A DNA stretch of 64,000 bases from Baekduia soli (GTDB lineage: Bacteria; Actinomycetota; Thermoleophilia; Solirubrobacterales; Solirubrobacteraceae): contig NZ_CP042430.1 of the NCBI RefSeq assembly GCF_007970665.1, positions 310,001 to 374,000 of the forward strand. Reading direction: 5' to 3'. The notes under the pieces were generated by a model. That model saw only the letters and a list, made by a program, of their open reading frames with translations. It had not been told where the DNA came from and made no database searches. The number at the start of each line of letters is the position of its first letter. The stretch's first letter is position 1. A program made the position numbers and the translations under genes. Below, piece by piece: positions 8,126-16,941 of the stretch.

Positions 8126-9544
8126 CTACGCGGTCCCGGCCAGGAACAGCGTCTTGAGCTCGGTGTTCTCCTCGAGCGCAGCCAGCCCGTACTCGCGGCC
8201 CAGACCCGAGAGCTTCGTCCCGCCGAACGGCGCCTGGAGGTAGACCGAGGTGTTGGAGTTGACGGCGAGCACGCCGCTGCGGATCCGTCGCGAGACGCGG
8301 ACGGCGCGGCCGACGTCACGGGTCCAGATCGACCCTGACAGGCCGTACGGCGTGGCGTTCGCCAGCCGGACCGCCTCGTCCTCGTCGGTGAACGGCAGCA
8401 CGCTGACGACCGGGCCGAAGAGCTCCTCCCGCGCCACCCGCATGCCGGGGTGCACGCCGTCGAGCACGGTCGGGGCATACCAGCCCGCGCTGCCGTCGAG
8501 ATGGGCAGGCGGCGCGCCGCCGGTGAGGACGATCGCGCCCTCGGCGACGCCTTCGCGGACACAGGCGTCCACCCGGTCACGGTGCGCGGCGGAGATCAGC
8601 GGGCCGATGTCGGTCGCTGGGTCGAGGGGGTCGCCCACGATCAGCCGGTTCGTCCTGGCAACGTAGCGCTCGAGCACCTCGTCGTAGACCGAGCGCTGCA
8701 CGAGCAGGCGTGAGCGGGCGCAGCAGTCCTGGCCGGCCATGCCGAAGGCGGCGCCAGGCGCCACCTCGCCGATGCGCTCGAGGTCGGCGTCCTCGAACAC
8801 GACGGCGGCCGACTTGCCTCCGAGCTCCAGCGTCACGCGCTTGAGCGTGGCGGCTGCCTCTCGGGCGATCGCGATGCCGGTCGAGGTCGAGCCGGTGAAG
8901 CTCACCTTCGCGACGTCGGGATGGCGCACGAGCGCGGCGCCCACCGCGCCGCCGCCCGTCAGGACGCTGAGGCATCCCGCAGGCACGCCCGCGGCGTGGG
9001 CGAGCTCGGCGAAGCGCAGCGTCGTGCGCGGCGCGAGCTCGGACGGCTTGATCAGCACCGCGTTGCCGGCGACGAGCGCCGGTGCGGCCTTCAGCGCCGC
9101 CAGGACGAGCGGCGCGTTCCACGCCGTGATCAGTGCGGCGACCCCCAGGGGCTCGCGCAGCGTCAGCAGCAGCCCGCCGGCATCGTTGGGCATCGTCTGG
9201 CCGAGCAGCTTGTCCGCCGCGCCCGCGTAGTAGCGCAGGATCGCCGCCGCGCCGGCGGCCATCCCCCGCGTCTCGGCGACCGGCAGCCCGTTGTCGGTGG
9301 TCTCGAGCAGCGCGAGCGCCTCGGCCTCAGCCTCGATGAGGTCCGCCAGCCGCGCCAGGACCGCGCCGCGGTCCGACGGGCCGCACAGGGCCCATGCGTC
9401 CTGGGCCCGCCGGGCCGCGGCCACCGCGCGGTCCACGTCCTCCTGGCCGGCCTCGGCCACGACGGCCACGACCTCGCCGGTCGCCGGGTTGTGCACCGTG
9501 AACGTGGTGCCCTCGGCGGCCGTGGCCCGGACGCCAGCCAGCAT
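8126..9544 (-). CDS. Aldehyde dehydrogenase (PuuC/betaine-aldehyde type)
   Basis: NAD(P)-dependent aldehyde dehydrogenase of 472 aa. Visible landmarks are AWNAPL with the catalytic Asn (about 143), VLIKPSELAP, FTGSTSTG, LELGGKSAAVVF with the general-base Glu (about 240), GQDCCARSR with the nucleophilic Cys (about 274) and a C-terminal FGGTKLSGLGREYG. The ATG is preceded by GAGGAG at 8 nt, and 10 nt separate it from the SDR stop. In the operon puuD-like, FAD oxidoreductase, ligase, SDR, ALDH, gntR it takes the place PuuC has in gamma-glutamylputrescine breakdown. That suggests oxidation of a gamma-glutamyl-aminoaldehyde or a related aldehyde. The substrate is inferred only from context. Confidence 0.9.
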   Translation of the reverse strand: MLAGVRATAAEGTTFTVHNPATGEVVAVVAEAGQEDVDRAVAAARRAQDAWALCGPSDRGAVLARLADLIEAEAEALALLETTDNGLPVAETRGMAAGAAAILRYYAGAADKLLGQTMPNDAGGLLLTLREPLGVAALITAWNAPLVLAALKAAPALVAGNAVLIKPSELAPRTTLRFAELAHAAGVPAGCLSVLTGGGAVGAALVRHPDVAKVSFTGSTSTGIAIAREAAATLKRVTLELGGKSAAVVFEDADLERIGEVAPGAAFGMAGQDCCARSRLLVQRSVYDEVLERYVARTNRLIVGDPLDPATDIGPLISAAHRDRVDACVREGVAEGAIVLTGGAPPAHLDGSAGWYAPTVLDGVHPGMRVAREELFGPVVSVLPFTDEDEAVRLANATPYGLSGSIWTRDVGRAVRVSRRIRSGVLAVNSNTSVYLQAPFGGTKLSGLGREYGLAALEENTELKTLFLAGTA

Positions 9545-9554
9545 CAGCTGCTCC

Positions 9555-10340
9555 TCAGAGGGCAAGGTAGCCCCCGTCGACCACGAACATCTGGCCGGTG
9601 CAATAGGCCGACTCCGACGATGCGAGGAACAGCGCCATGTTGGCGATGTCCTCGGGCCGGCCCCACCGGCCGAGGGGGACGTTGGCCCCGAAGGCCTCGC
9701 GCGCCTCGGGGGGGATGCGGTCGACCAGTGGCGTCTCGATCGGCCCGGGCACGATGCAGTTGACGCGGATGCCCTCGGGCCCGTGCTCGACCGCCAGGCT
9801 CCGGGTGAGCGCCACGACGCCCCCCTTGGCGGCGGTGTAGGCATCCGATGCGCCGTGCCCTACCCGGAATGCGGCGACCGACGAGCAGTTGATGATCGAG
9901 CCGCCCCCCCGCCGGCGCAGCGCCGGGATGCCGTAGCGGGCGCCAAGGTACGTGCCCTTGAGGGAGACGTTGATCGTGGTCTCCCAGATGTCCTCAGTGA
10001 GCAGGGGCGAGGGTCCGTCCGTGACCCCGGGCTCGTAGCCGTCGATCGCGTAGCGCCAGTATCCGGCGTTGTTGTAGAGGATGTCGAGCCCGCCGAACGT
10101 CGACTCGGCCGCGTCCACCATGCCCTTGACGTCCGATGCCTGCGCGACGTCGGCACGGACGGCCATGGCGCGGCCGCCGGCGGCCGCCACCTCGTCGCGG
10201 ACCGCCTGTGCCGCGGGGCCGTCGATGTCGACGACGACGACCACCGCGCCCTCCTGGGCGAAGCGCAGGGCCGCCGCGCGACCCATGCCGGACCCTGCGC
10301 CGGTGATGGCTGCCACCTTTCCCTCGAGTCGCATGATCAC
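9555..10340 (-). CDS. Short-chain dehydrogenase/reductase (classical SDR)
   Basis: NAD(P)(H)-dependent oxidoreductase of 261 aa with all classical SDR signatures: TGAGSGMG at about 13-20, D38 after the second beta strand (suggesting NAD preference), NNAG at 90-93, catalytic Ser at 153/154, Tyr168 and Lys172 in the SxxxxY-x-x-x-K arrangement, and PGPIETP. The GTG start overlaps the stop of the glutamine-synthetase-like gene (GTGA); an ATG two codons later is equally possible. Expression is coupled with that ligase. A role in oxidising an alcohol intermediate of the same pathway is plausible but not proven. Confidence 0.88.
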   Translation of the reverse strand: MIMRLEGKVAAITGAGSGMGRAAALRFAQEGAVVVVVDIDGPAAQAVRDEVAAAGGRAMAVRADVAQASDVKGMVDAAESTFGGLDILYNNAGYWRYAIDGYEPGVTDGPSPLLTEDIWETTINVSLKGTYLGARYGIPALRRRGGGSIINCSSVAAFRVGHGASDAYTAAKGGVVALTRSLAVEHGPEGIRVNCIVPGPIETPLVDRIPPEAREAFGANVPLGRWGRPEDIANMALFLASSESAYCTGQMFVVDGGYLAL

Positions 10341-11701
10341 ACCACCTCGAAGTAGCGTCGGATCTCCCAGGCGGGGATGTGCGCCCGGGCCAGCTGGTCG
10401 TAGACACGTTGCTCGTCGTCACGGGACGCGGCATAGAGCTCGACGAGCTCGTCACCGAGCCAGTCGCGCGCGAGTGCGGACCCGCGCAGCAGGGCAGCGG
10501 CCGCGCGCAGGTCGGCGGGCAGCGGCATGGAGGTGAGCGGCTCCCCGGGAGGGCCCGGATCGCGCTGAGCCAGGATGCCGTCCACCCCGCCGGCGATACA
10601 GGCGGCGATCGCGAGATAGGGCTGCAGGTCGCTGCCGGAGCGCCGCTGCTCGAAGCGCGTCGCCGAGGCTGAGAGGGTGATGGCGCGGACGGCGCTGTTG
10701 CGATCGTCCCAGCCCCAGGAGAGTTGCAGCGGTGCCCAGTGCCCGGGGACGTACCGGCGGTAGGAGTTGGGATAGGGCGCGAAGAACGCTGCGCAGTCGC
10801 GCGTGGCGCGCAGCAGCCCGGCGGCGTAGCCGAGGCCGGCGGCGCTGAGCCGGCCCGGCGCCCCGTCCCAGAACGCGTTGCGGCCGTCGCGCAGCAGGCT
10901 CTGGTGCAGATGCCCCGAGGTGCCCTGCTGCTCGGGCACCAGCTTGGCCATGAAGGTGATGTACATGCCGTGGCGGCGGGCGACGTCGCGGACCAGGAGC
11001 TTGAAGCGCGCCGCCATGTCGGCCGCCTCGAGCGCGGGCGCAGGTGCGAGCGCCGCCTCGAGTTGGCCGTTGCCGATCTCGGTCATCAGCGTCTCGATGG
11101 GCACGCCGTAGGCCTGGGAGGACGCCTCGAGGTCGTCGGCGAACGCCGCGTGATCGGCCCAGCGGAGCATGCTGTAGCCCTGGCGCGTGTACGACAGCGG
11201 CGTCATGCCGGACAGGTCACCGACGCGCCGGGCAGCGTCGCTCTCCGCGCCGTCGCGGAAGGCCCAAAACTCGTACTCCACGCCGAACACGGCCTCGTAC
11301 CCGTGGCCGGCGGCACGGTCGATGACGTTGCGCAACACGCTGCGAGGATGCTGCGGGTGACGGTCTCCCGCCTTCGTCAGGCCGTCACCGACGACCGCGA
11401 CGACCCCCGGCTCGTGGGGCATGGCGCGTGCCGTGCTCCAGTCCGGGGCGATGAGGATGTCGGGATAGCCCGTGCGCTCCTCGGAGACGGGCGCCGGCAC
11501 CAAGTCCTCGTCGACGTCGAGTGCGAGGTAGACCTCGGGGAGCGCGACGGGCTTGCCCGATCGCAGTTTCTCGACGGCGACGTACTTGCCGCGGAGCGCG
11601 CCGTTGAGGTCGGGCGTCTCGACGCGCACGCGGCGCACGTCGCCGAGCGATGCGAGGACCTCCTCGGCCGTCGGTCGCCGTCCGATCACGGGCCGTGCCA
11701 T
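10337..11701 (-). CDS. Glutamine synthetase-family ligase (gamma-glutamyl-amine type)
   Basis: ATP-dependent amide ligase of 454 aa, predicted cytoplasmic. The GS fold is shown by a short beta-grasp part, VEYEFWAF with metal-binding Glu residues (about 142-144), EIGNGQLE (about 208-215), GTSGHLHQSL (about 260-269) and an arginine-rich substrate region around NSYRRYVPGHWAP. The length and the GHLHQS variant of the usual HVHQS are those of the PuuA/GlnA3/IpuC-like branch that glutamylates amines rather than ammonia. The second ATG has AAGGAG 9 nt before it and is preferred over the first ATG, three codons earlier. Next to FAD oxidoreductase, ALDH and PuuD-like genes, it most likely starts a gamma-glutamylation route. 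The amine is unknown. Confidence 0.85.
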   Translation of the reverse strand: MARPVIGRRPTAEEVLASLGDVRRVRVETPDLNGALRGKYVAVEKLRSGKPVALPEVYLALDVDEDLVPAPVSEERTGYPDILIAPDWSTARAMPHEPGVVAVVGDGLTKAGDRHPQHPRSVLRNVIDRAAGHGYEAVFGVEYEFWAFRDGAESDAARRVGDLSGMTPLSYTRQGYSMLRWADHAAFADDLEASSQAYGVPIETLMTEIGNGQLEAALAPAPALEAADMAARFKLLVRDVARRHGMYITFMAKLVPEQQGTSGHLHQSLLRDGRNAFWDGAPGRLSAAGLGYAAGLLRATRDCAAFFAPYPNSYRRYVPGHWAPLQLSWGWDDRNSAVRAITLSASATRFEQRRSGSDLQPYLAIAACIAGGVDGILAQRDPGPPGEPLTSMPLPADLRAAAALLRGSALARDWLGDELVELYAASRDDEQRVYDQLARAHIPAWEIRRYFEVV

Positions 11702-11717
11702 GTTCTCCATCTCCTTG

Positions 11718-12986
11718 TCAGAGCCCGAAACGTGCCGGTGTGAAGGTCGAGAGCCAGGGGGCCGCGGCGTGCGCGTCCGGGTCGCACAGCACGAGGCGTG
11801 CCACATCGTCGCCGGTCGCCGGCGCGAGCGTCAGGCCCAGCATCCCGTGGCCGGCTGCGACGACGATGCCCGGCGTGCGCCTGAGGCGGCCGATGATCGG
11901 CAGGCCGTCGGGCGTGCAGGGCCTGAGCCCGCTCCAGGTCGGGGCGTGGTGGGCGCCCGGGGTTGGGGGCCGCCGCAGGTAGCGCCCGACCCGGGTGTAG
12001 ATCCCGGCGATGCGGCGCGGATCGACGGAGCGGCCGACGCCAGCGAAGTCGACGCCACCCACGACGCGGAGATCCGGCCCCATCGACGTCACGCCGAGCA
12101 CGTCCTCGTGGAGGATCATCGGCACCTGCACGGGCGCCGGCCAGTCATGGAGGTGCACGTGGTGGCCCTTGCCTGCCTCGATGGGAACGCGGACCCCGAG
12201 CAGACGCCCAAGGGCCGGCGTCTCGGCGCCGGCGGCGAGCACGACGTGATCGGCGACGAACGTGCCGGAGGTGGTGGCGACGCGGGTGGCAGCGCCGACC
12301 CCCAACCCGGTGACGGTCGTGCCGAGCTTGAAGTGGACACCCCGGTCGCGACAGGCGTCGGCAAGTGCTGGGGTGAGGCGCGCGGGAATGCACTGGTCGT
12401 CCTCGGCCCAGAGCACCGCGCCCGCGAGGTCCTCGCGCAGCTCCGGCTCGACCGCGGCCGCCGCCGCACCCTCCAGGACGCGAGGCTCGAAGCCCTGGGC
12501 GGCCAGGACCTCGGCCTCGTGACGCAGTCGCGCGAAGCCCGCCTCGGTGTTGCAGACGTTCATCACGCCGCTGTGACGCAGACCGATGTCGATGCCGGCG
12601 GCCGCGAGCGCAGCGAAGCGCATCCGGCTGGCGCGGGACTGGTCGCGCAGCGCCCGCAATCCGGACAGCAGATGCTGCTCGCCGCCGTGACGGACGGCGT
12701 GGACGGCAAACCGGACGAGCTGCGGGTCGAGCCGCAGCCGAACCGAGACCATGCCGTCCCGGCCCAGCAGCTGGCGCGGCAGCTCACGCAGGACGCGTGT
12801 CCCGGCGAGCGGGATGCAGTGGCTCGGCGTGATCAGCCCGCCCGATCCGGCAGCGGTGTCTTCGCCGAGCCGCTGCGAGCGCTCGATCACGGTCACCTGC
12901 ACGCCGCGCTCGGCCAGTGACCATGCGGCGCAGACGCCGACGGCTCCTGCGCCGATGACCAACACGTCGGGCCTCGCCGCGCTCAT
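11718..12986 (-). CDS. FAD-dependent amine/amino acid oxidoreductase (DadA/PuuB-like, DAO fold)
   Basis: Flavoprotein of 422 aa. The N-terminal dinucleotide motif VLVIGAGAVGVCAAW lies at about residues 9-23 with an acidic VIER at the end of the second strand. The C-terminal SGLRPCTPDGLPIIGR and AAGHGMLGLTLAPATG are hallmarks of the DAO family. No transmembrane segment is evident. The ATG overlaps the stop of the PuuD-like gene (ATGA). In Puu-type pathways this enzyme oxidises the gamma-glutamylated amine to an aldehyde. The local order (hydrolase, oxidoreductase, ligase, SDR, ALDH) fits that role. A D-amino acid dehydrogenase function is the main alternative. Confidence 0.87.
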   Translation of the reverse strand: MSAARPDVLVIGAGAVGVCAAWSLAERGVQVTVIERSQRLGEDTAAGSGGLITPSHCIPLAGTRVLRELPRQLLGRDGMVSVRLRLDPQLVRFAVHAVRHGGEQHLLSGLRALRDQSRASRMRFAALAAAGIDIGLRHSGVMNVCNTEAGFARLRHEAEVLAAQGFEPRVLEGAAAAAVEPELREDLAGAVLWAEDDQCIPARLTPALADACRDRGVHFKLGTTVTGLGVGAATRVATTSGTFVADHVVLAAGAETPALGRLLGVRVPIEAGKGHHVHLHDWPAPVQVPMILHEDVLGVTSMGPDLRVVGGVDFAGVGRSVDPRRIAGIYTRVGRYLRRPPTPGAHHAPTWSGLRPCTPDGLPIIGRLRRTPGIVVAAGHGMLGLTLAPATGDDVARLVLCDPDAHAAAPWLSTFTPARFGL

Positions 12987-13753
12987 CCCGCCGCCCCACG
13001 GTCACGTCGGCCGGAACGTTCGCGCGCCTGGACGACGAGCCACAGCAGGATGGGGTCGAGCCCATCATGGAACTCCGGGTGCCATTGCACGCCGACCGCG
13101 TCGTGGTCGAGCAGCTCGATCGCCTCGATCAGCCCGTCGTCGGACCGCGCGGCCACGCGGACGCCGGCTGCGGCCGTCGCGATGGCCTGGTGGTGGAGGC
13201 TATTCACCGACACCCGCGGACCGTAGAGCGCGTGCAGCACGCTGCCGTCGGCGATCGACACGTCGTGGACCCGCTGCGCCGCCGCACACCCGCGCTCATT
13301 GTGGCCGTCGCGGCGGTGGTCCTGCAGCGTGCCGCCCAAGGCGACGTTCAGGACCTCGTGGCCGCGACAGGTGCCGAGCACGGGAATGCCCCGGACGATG
13401 GCCGCGCGGGCGAGCGCGATGTCGAAGGCATCCTGCTCCGGATCCAGCAGAGTGGTCTCGGCCCCCACCTCCCCGCCGTAGAACGCCGGGTCGACGTCAA
13501 GCCCACCCGCCAGCACGACTCCATCCAGCCGCCCAGCCAGCACTTCGGGATCGGACTCGCGCGGCACGAACACGGCCAGTCCACCGGCCTCCGCGATAGC
13601 ACGGGCGTACGCAGTGAAGAACGCATCGACGCACAGGCCGCGAAGGGCGGGGACGTCGCCATTGTGGAGCGTCTCGGCTGGCCAGCGGCGGCCGGTGACA
13701 CCGACCATCGGCGCGCCGCACCTGACTGGCGGATCAGCGTTCGATTGGTTCAT
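12983..13753 (-). CDS. PuuD-like gamma-glutamyl-amide hydrolase (class I glutamine amidotransferase fold)
   Basis: Hydrolase of 256 aa that would cleave a gamma-glutamyl amide, releasing glutamate. The nucleophile elbow VLGTCRGHEVLNV carries Cys129, and QWHPEF supplies His225 and Glu227; GVVLAGGLDVDPAFYGG is typical of the Peptidase_C26 group. No Shine-Dalgarno sequence precedes the chosen ATG. The ATG lies 10 nt behind a TATGCT hexamer, so a leaderless or near-leaderless transcript is possible; an internal ATG at 13708 is an alternative start. It is the first gene of the six-gene operon that ends with gntR2, and a candidate GntR operator sits directly at its 5' end. Confidence 0.85.
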   Translation of the reverse strand: MNQSNADPPVRCGAPMVGVTGRRWPAETLHNGDVPALRGLCVDAFFTAYARAIAEAGGLAVFVPRESDPEVLAGRLDGVVLAGGLDVDPAFYGGEVGAETTLLDPEQDAFDIALARAAIVRGIPVLGTCRGHEVLNVALGGTLQDHRRDGHNERGCAAAQRVHDVSIADGSVLHALYGPRVSVNSLHHQAIATAAAGVRVAARSDDGLIEAIELLDHDAVGVQWHPEFHDGLDPILLWLVVQARERSGRRDRGAAG

Positions 13754-13754
13754 G

Positions 13755-13771
13755 GGTCTGAAAAGCATACC
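13755..13771 (+). promoter_or_regulatory. Candidate GntR operator, site 4, at the puuD-like start
   Basis: GGTCTG-N5-CATACC is an imperfect 17-bp palindrome immediately before the puuD-like ATG. On the minus strand it contains TATGCT, a plausible -10 hexamer. It is the closest match to site 3 before hyuA1 (14 of 17 identical). Binding here would block the promoter of the amine operon. Confidence 0.5.
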
Positions 13772-14305
13772 AGATCTGCGGCTGCCCGATGTCTGGATCT
13801 GCGGCTGCTGCGCACGATCTACGCCGCCCCGTTCGACCCCGGCTGACAAGGGCTTGTCCGGGGATGTCGCCCGTGAGTTCGCCCGGCCTGGCCGCCAAGC
13901 TCGCCGCCGCCCAACCCGCCGACGGCGACGCCGACGGCACGCTCGTCTTTAGCTCGGCTGCCGGTACCCGGATCGACCGCCATAAGCGCCGGCCCGGCGC
14001 CGACGCTGAGGATGTTCAACAGCACGGCCTTGGCAGCTAGCAGCAGTGCTATCGCGCGAAGGGTCGGCGGTCGACAGTTCGTAGCGGCCGGCCGATGGGA
14101 GATTGTTACGCAAGCGGCGGTACTGCCTGCGCTTGAGGTGATTTCATCGCGGCACTCGTCCAGGGCGCGCCGCTTCGCACCTGCGCTGTGTCACGGCGCG
14201 CGAGTTCATGTCCCGCAGCGCCGTCCAGTCCGAGAGGCGTGTCCTCTCACTGAGCCGGTGCCGCCCAGATGCGCAAGGGGTCCTGGTGGCGAGGCGCCTC
14301 GCCCT
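13772..14305. other. Gene-free stretch between the puuD-like gene and the amidase
   Basis: I see no intact gene here. It must hold the puuD-side promoter at its left end. A perfect 16-bp palindrome, GGCGAGGCGCCTCGCC (14288-14303), sits 2 bp beyond the amidase stop and could act as a terminator hairpin, although no T-run follows. A short segment resembling a tyrosine recombinase is listed separately. Confidence 0.5.
13864..13995 (+). pseudogene. Possible remnant of a tyrosine recombinase/integrase
   Basis: About 44 codons read SSPGLAAKLAAAQ, then GTLVFSSAAGTRIDRHKRR. This recalls the region before the catalytic box of phage-type integrases (LaaeLaa ... LVFpsa.GtpldrhnvrrR). No catalytic Arg-His-Tyr box follows and no gene continues in frame. 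It could mark an old insertion between two catabolic operons. The similarity is short and from memory, so this is a weak call. Confidence 0.25.
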
Positions 14306-15184
14306 TCAGAGCAACAGCGCCTGAAAGAACTCGGGGCGCCGGTCGGCCCACAGCGGCCAGGCCGCGCGGCTGTCTTCCAACGCTGCGGCTTGGAGCCGTG
14401 CCGTGACGACGTCCTCGGCGTCCGTGAAGGATTCGGCGAGCACGGTCCCGTGGGGATCGACGATGCGCGAGAGCCCCATGCGCTCCCACGTGCCGTAGCG
14501 GTCACCGAGCGTGTGCGAGCCGGCCCCGTTGCACATCACCACGAAGAGTCCGTTCTCGAAGGCCCGCATCACCGGCACCAACTCGAACATGCGCTGCTTG
14601 TTGGGCGCACCGATCCCACCCTTCGCACCGCCCTTCCATGCCGAGTTGATGCAGACGACGATCTCCGCGCCGAGGCGGCCGAGACAGCGCACGGACTCCG
14701 GGTGCCAGAGGTCGTAGCAGATGACCATCCCGATCCGACCCAGCGACGTGTCGAACACCTGGGGCTGCGTTCCGCCGCTGTAGTAGAGCTTCTCGAAGCC
14801 CGCGGCGTGCACCTTGCGGGTGGCGCCGACGATCCCACCGGGACCGACCAGCACCGCCGTGTTGAAGATCGCGCCCGGCACGTCGCCCCGCTCGGCGAGC
14901 CCGATGACCGCGTGGATGCCGTGCTTCCGCGTGGCCGCGGCGACGGCGGTCACCGCCGGGCCGTCGAGGGACTCGGCTACCTGCCATGCGTCACGGCGTC
15001 CAGCCGAGAGGTCGCCGGGCTCGCAGAAGAAGTTGGTCAGCCCCAATTCCGGAAACGCTGCCAGCTCCACGCCCTCGGCGGCGAGGTCGGCGACACGGGC
15101 GCACACATCGGCGACGTTGCGCTCCTTGTCCGCGGGGGGAAAGGGCTCGATCTGAACGGCCGCGGCGGTGACCGTGCCCTTCAT
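14306..15184 (-). CDS. Nitrilase-superfamily C-N hydrolase (N-carbamoylase/amidase type)
   Basis: Carbon-nitrogen hydrolase of 292 aa with the complete Glu-Lys-Cys triad: AAFPELGL (E46), ATRKVHAAGFE (K124) and GMVICYDLWHPE (C156). The superfamily includes N-carbamoyl amino acid hydrolase and beta-ureidopropionase, which act after hydantoin ring opening, as well as omega-amidases. The ATG overlaps the hyuB stop (ATGA), so it is the third and last gene of the hyuA2-hyuB2-amidase operon. It most likely hydrolyses the linear product of the HyuAB enzyme, for instance an N-carbamoyl compound. The fold is certain; the substrate is inferred from context. Confidence 0.9.
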   Translation of the reverse strand: MKGTVTAAAVQIEPFPPADKERNVADVCARVADLAAEGVELAAFPELGLTNFFCEPGDLSAGRRDAWQVAESLDGPAVTAVAAATRKHGIHAVIGLAERGDVPGAIFNTAVLVGPGGIVGATRKVHAAGFEKLYYSGGTQPQVFDTSLGRIGMVICYDLWHPESVRCLGRLGAEIVVCINSAWKGGAKGGIGAPNKQRMFELVPVMRAFENGLFVVMCNGAGSHTLGDRYGTWERMGLSRIVDPHGTVLAESFTDAEDVVTARLQAAALEDSRAAWPLWADRRPEFFQALLL

Positions 15185-16941
15185 CGCCCGCGCAACTCGC
15201 GGGTGCGGCTGTCGTCGACCACCGCGCCATCCAGGTCGAGCGCCACACCGTAGTGGGCCTCCGCCTCGGCGATGGTCACCACCTCGTCGAGTACGTCTCG
15301 CAACACACGCTGGGGATCGCGCTCGCGCGGATCGCCGTAGCCTGCCGAGTTCGCCGTTCGCAACGAGATGACGTCGCCCTGCGCGAGACGATAGTTGGTG
15401 GACTTGGCCGGAACACGCAGCTCGTCCTCGCGGCCCGGGTTGACGACGATCTCGCCGGGCACGCCGTCGTGTCCGCCGAACAGCCCGCGCGGCGGACTGA
15501 CCCCCGTTGCGCCGTCGCCTTCCCCGCTGAACAGCGTGTCGGTCAGGCATTCCCAGGTGCGAATGACGCCCATGCCGCCGCGCCACTGGCCCGCGCCCGG
15601 GCCGGGCCGCAACTCATACTGCAGGCAGCGCATGGGATTCCGCAGCTCGAGCTCCTCGATCGGGTTGTTGCGGGTGTTGCCCATCATGCAGTCCACGGCG
15701 TCCATGCCGTCCTTGCCTGAGCGACCTCCGTAGCTGGTCTCGTTGACCTCGATGTACACCCAGTACTCGTCACCACCCTCGACGACCCCTGAGTAGGACA
15801 CGAAGAACGTGTGGCCCGCGCTTCCGGCGCAGATGCGCTCCGGATAGACGTCGGCCATCGCCAGGTTCATCGAATCGGCCATCTTGGCGACCTGATTGAT
15901 GCGGGCGGTGCACGACGCAGGGAAGCGCGGGTTGAAGATGGAGCCCTCCGGTGCGACCACATCGATTGCGCGGAAGATGCCGCTGTTCTGGGGCGCCACG
16001 GTCGGGTGCGTGACCTCGTCGAGCATAATCGAGCGGATGATCGAGTAGGCGATCACCTGCGTCGAGCCCGAGAAGGGGCAGTTGAAGCCAGTCGAGACCT
16101 GGTCGTTGGACCCGGTCAGGTCAACCGCGATCTGGTCCCCGTCGACGCGGATCGCCAGCTCGACGCGGAGCGGCTCGCCAAGATGCTCGCCATCGTCGTC
16201 GAGCCATTGGGTGGGCGCTCGGTGAACGCCGTCCGGCGCCCGCGCGATCTCCCGACGGATGGTGCGCTCCGAGTAGTCCAGCCAGTAGTCGCCCGCGCCG
16301 AACACCGCCTCGTAGCCGTACTTGTCGATCAGCTCGAGGAAGCGGGCGCGACCCAGCCGGCTGGCCGCGATCATCGCCTCGGTGTCGCCACGATTCCATG
16401 TGGCTGTCCGCGTGTTGCGCCAGATGTGCTTCCACAGCTCGTCATTGCGGACGCCCCGGCTCTCCACGCGCAGCGCCGTGTAGTGATCGCCCTCGGCCCA
16501 CACGTCGATGGTGTGAACCATCAGGCCGGGCGACATGCCACCGAGATCGGCCACATGCCCGTTGGCGCAGGCCCATGCGCAATGCCGTCCTTCGTAGAAG
16601 ATCGGGATCGCGATGCACAGGTCCGGTGTGTGAGAGGCCCCCAGGTACGGATCGTTGTGCAGGAACACGTCGCCATCGTGGATGTCGTCTCCTACGACCG
16701 ACATGATGCCCTCGAGATAGCCCGGGATCGAGCCGACGTGCATGGGCGTCGTGTCGCTCTCGCAGAGCTCGGACCCGTCGGCGAAGAAGATGCCGCAGCC
16801 GAGATCCTCTGACTCGCGAATGATGCTCGAGTACGACATCCGGTAGAGCACCTGGGCCATCTGCTTGGCGATCGCCTTGAAGGCTCCGCCCAGGACGCTC
16901 AGCGTGATCGGATCAAGCTTGGTCTGAGGTGTCGTGCTCAT
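15181..16941 (-). CDS. hyuB: Hydantoinase B / oxoprolinase beta-type subunit (pair 2)
   Basis: HyuB-family subunit of 586 aa. It shares the family layout with the first copy: LDPITLSVLGGAFKAIAKQM, MHVGSIPGYLEGIM, GDVFLHNDPYLGASHTPD and a C-terminal NSAGYGDPRERDP. It lacks the glycine run and differs throughout, so it is not a recent duplicate. The ATG overlaps the stop of hyuA2 (ATGA), and its stop overlaps the amidase start. The open frame extends far upstream, but that part lies within hyuA2. Predicted to form an ATP-dependent cyclic-amidase complex with the neighbouring HyuA. Confidence 0.9.
   Translation of the reverse strand: MSTTPQTKLDPITLSVLGGAFKAIAKQMAQVLYRMSYSSIIRESEDLGCGIFFADGSELCESDTTPMHVGSIPGYLEGIMSVVGDDIHDGDVFLHNDPYLGASHTPDLCIAIPIFYEGRHCAWACANGHVADLGGMSPGLMVHTIDVWAEGDHYTALRVESRGVRNDELWKHIWRNTRTATWNRGDTEAMIAASRLGRARFLELIDKYGYEAVFGAGDYWLDYSERTIRREIARAPDGVHRAPTQWLDDDGEHLGEPLRVELAIRVDGDQIAVDLTGSNDQVSTGFNCPFSGSTQVIAYSIIRSIMLDEVTHPTVAPQNSGIFRAIDVVAPEGSIFNPRFPASCTARINQVAKMADSMNLAMADVYPERICAGSAGHTFFVSYSGVVEGGDEYWVYIEVNETSYGGRSGKDGMDAVDCMMGNTRNNPIEELELRNPMRCLQYELRPGPGAGQWRGGMGVIRTWECLTDTLFSGEGDGATGVSPPRGLFGGHDGVPGEIVVNPGREDELRVPAKSTNYRLAQGDVISLRTANSAGYGDPRERDPQRVLRDVLDEVVTIAEAEAHYGVALDLDGAVVDDSRTRELRGR

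Noticed and set aside
14288-14303. 16-bp palindrome as a definite terminator
   Set aside because: Arms are perfect, but the loop would be four bases of the palindrome itself and there is no T-run. It is mentioned only within the intergenic entry.
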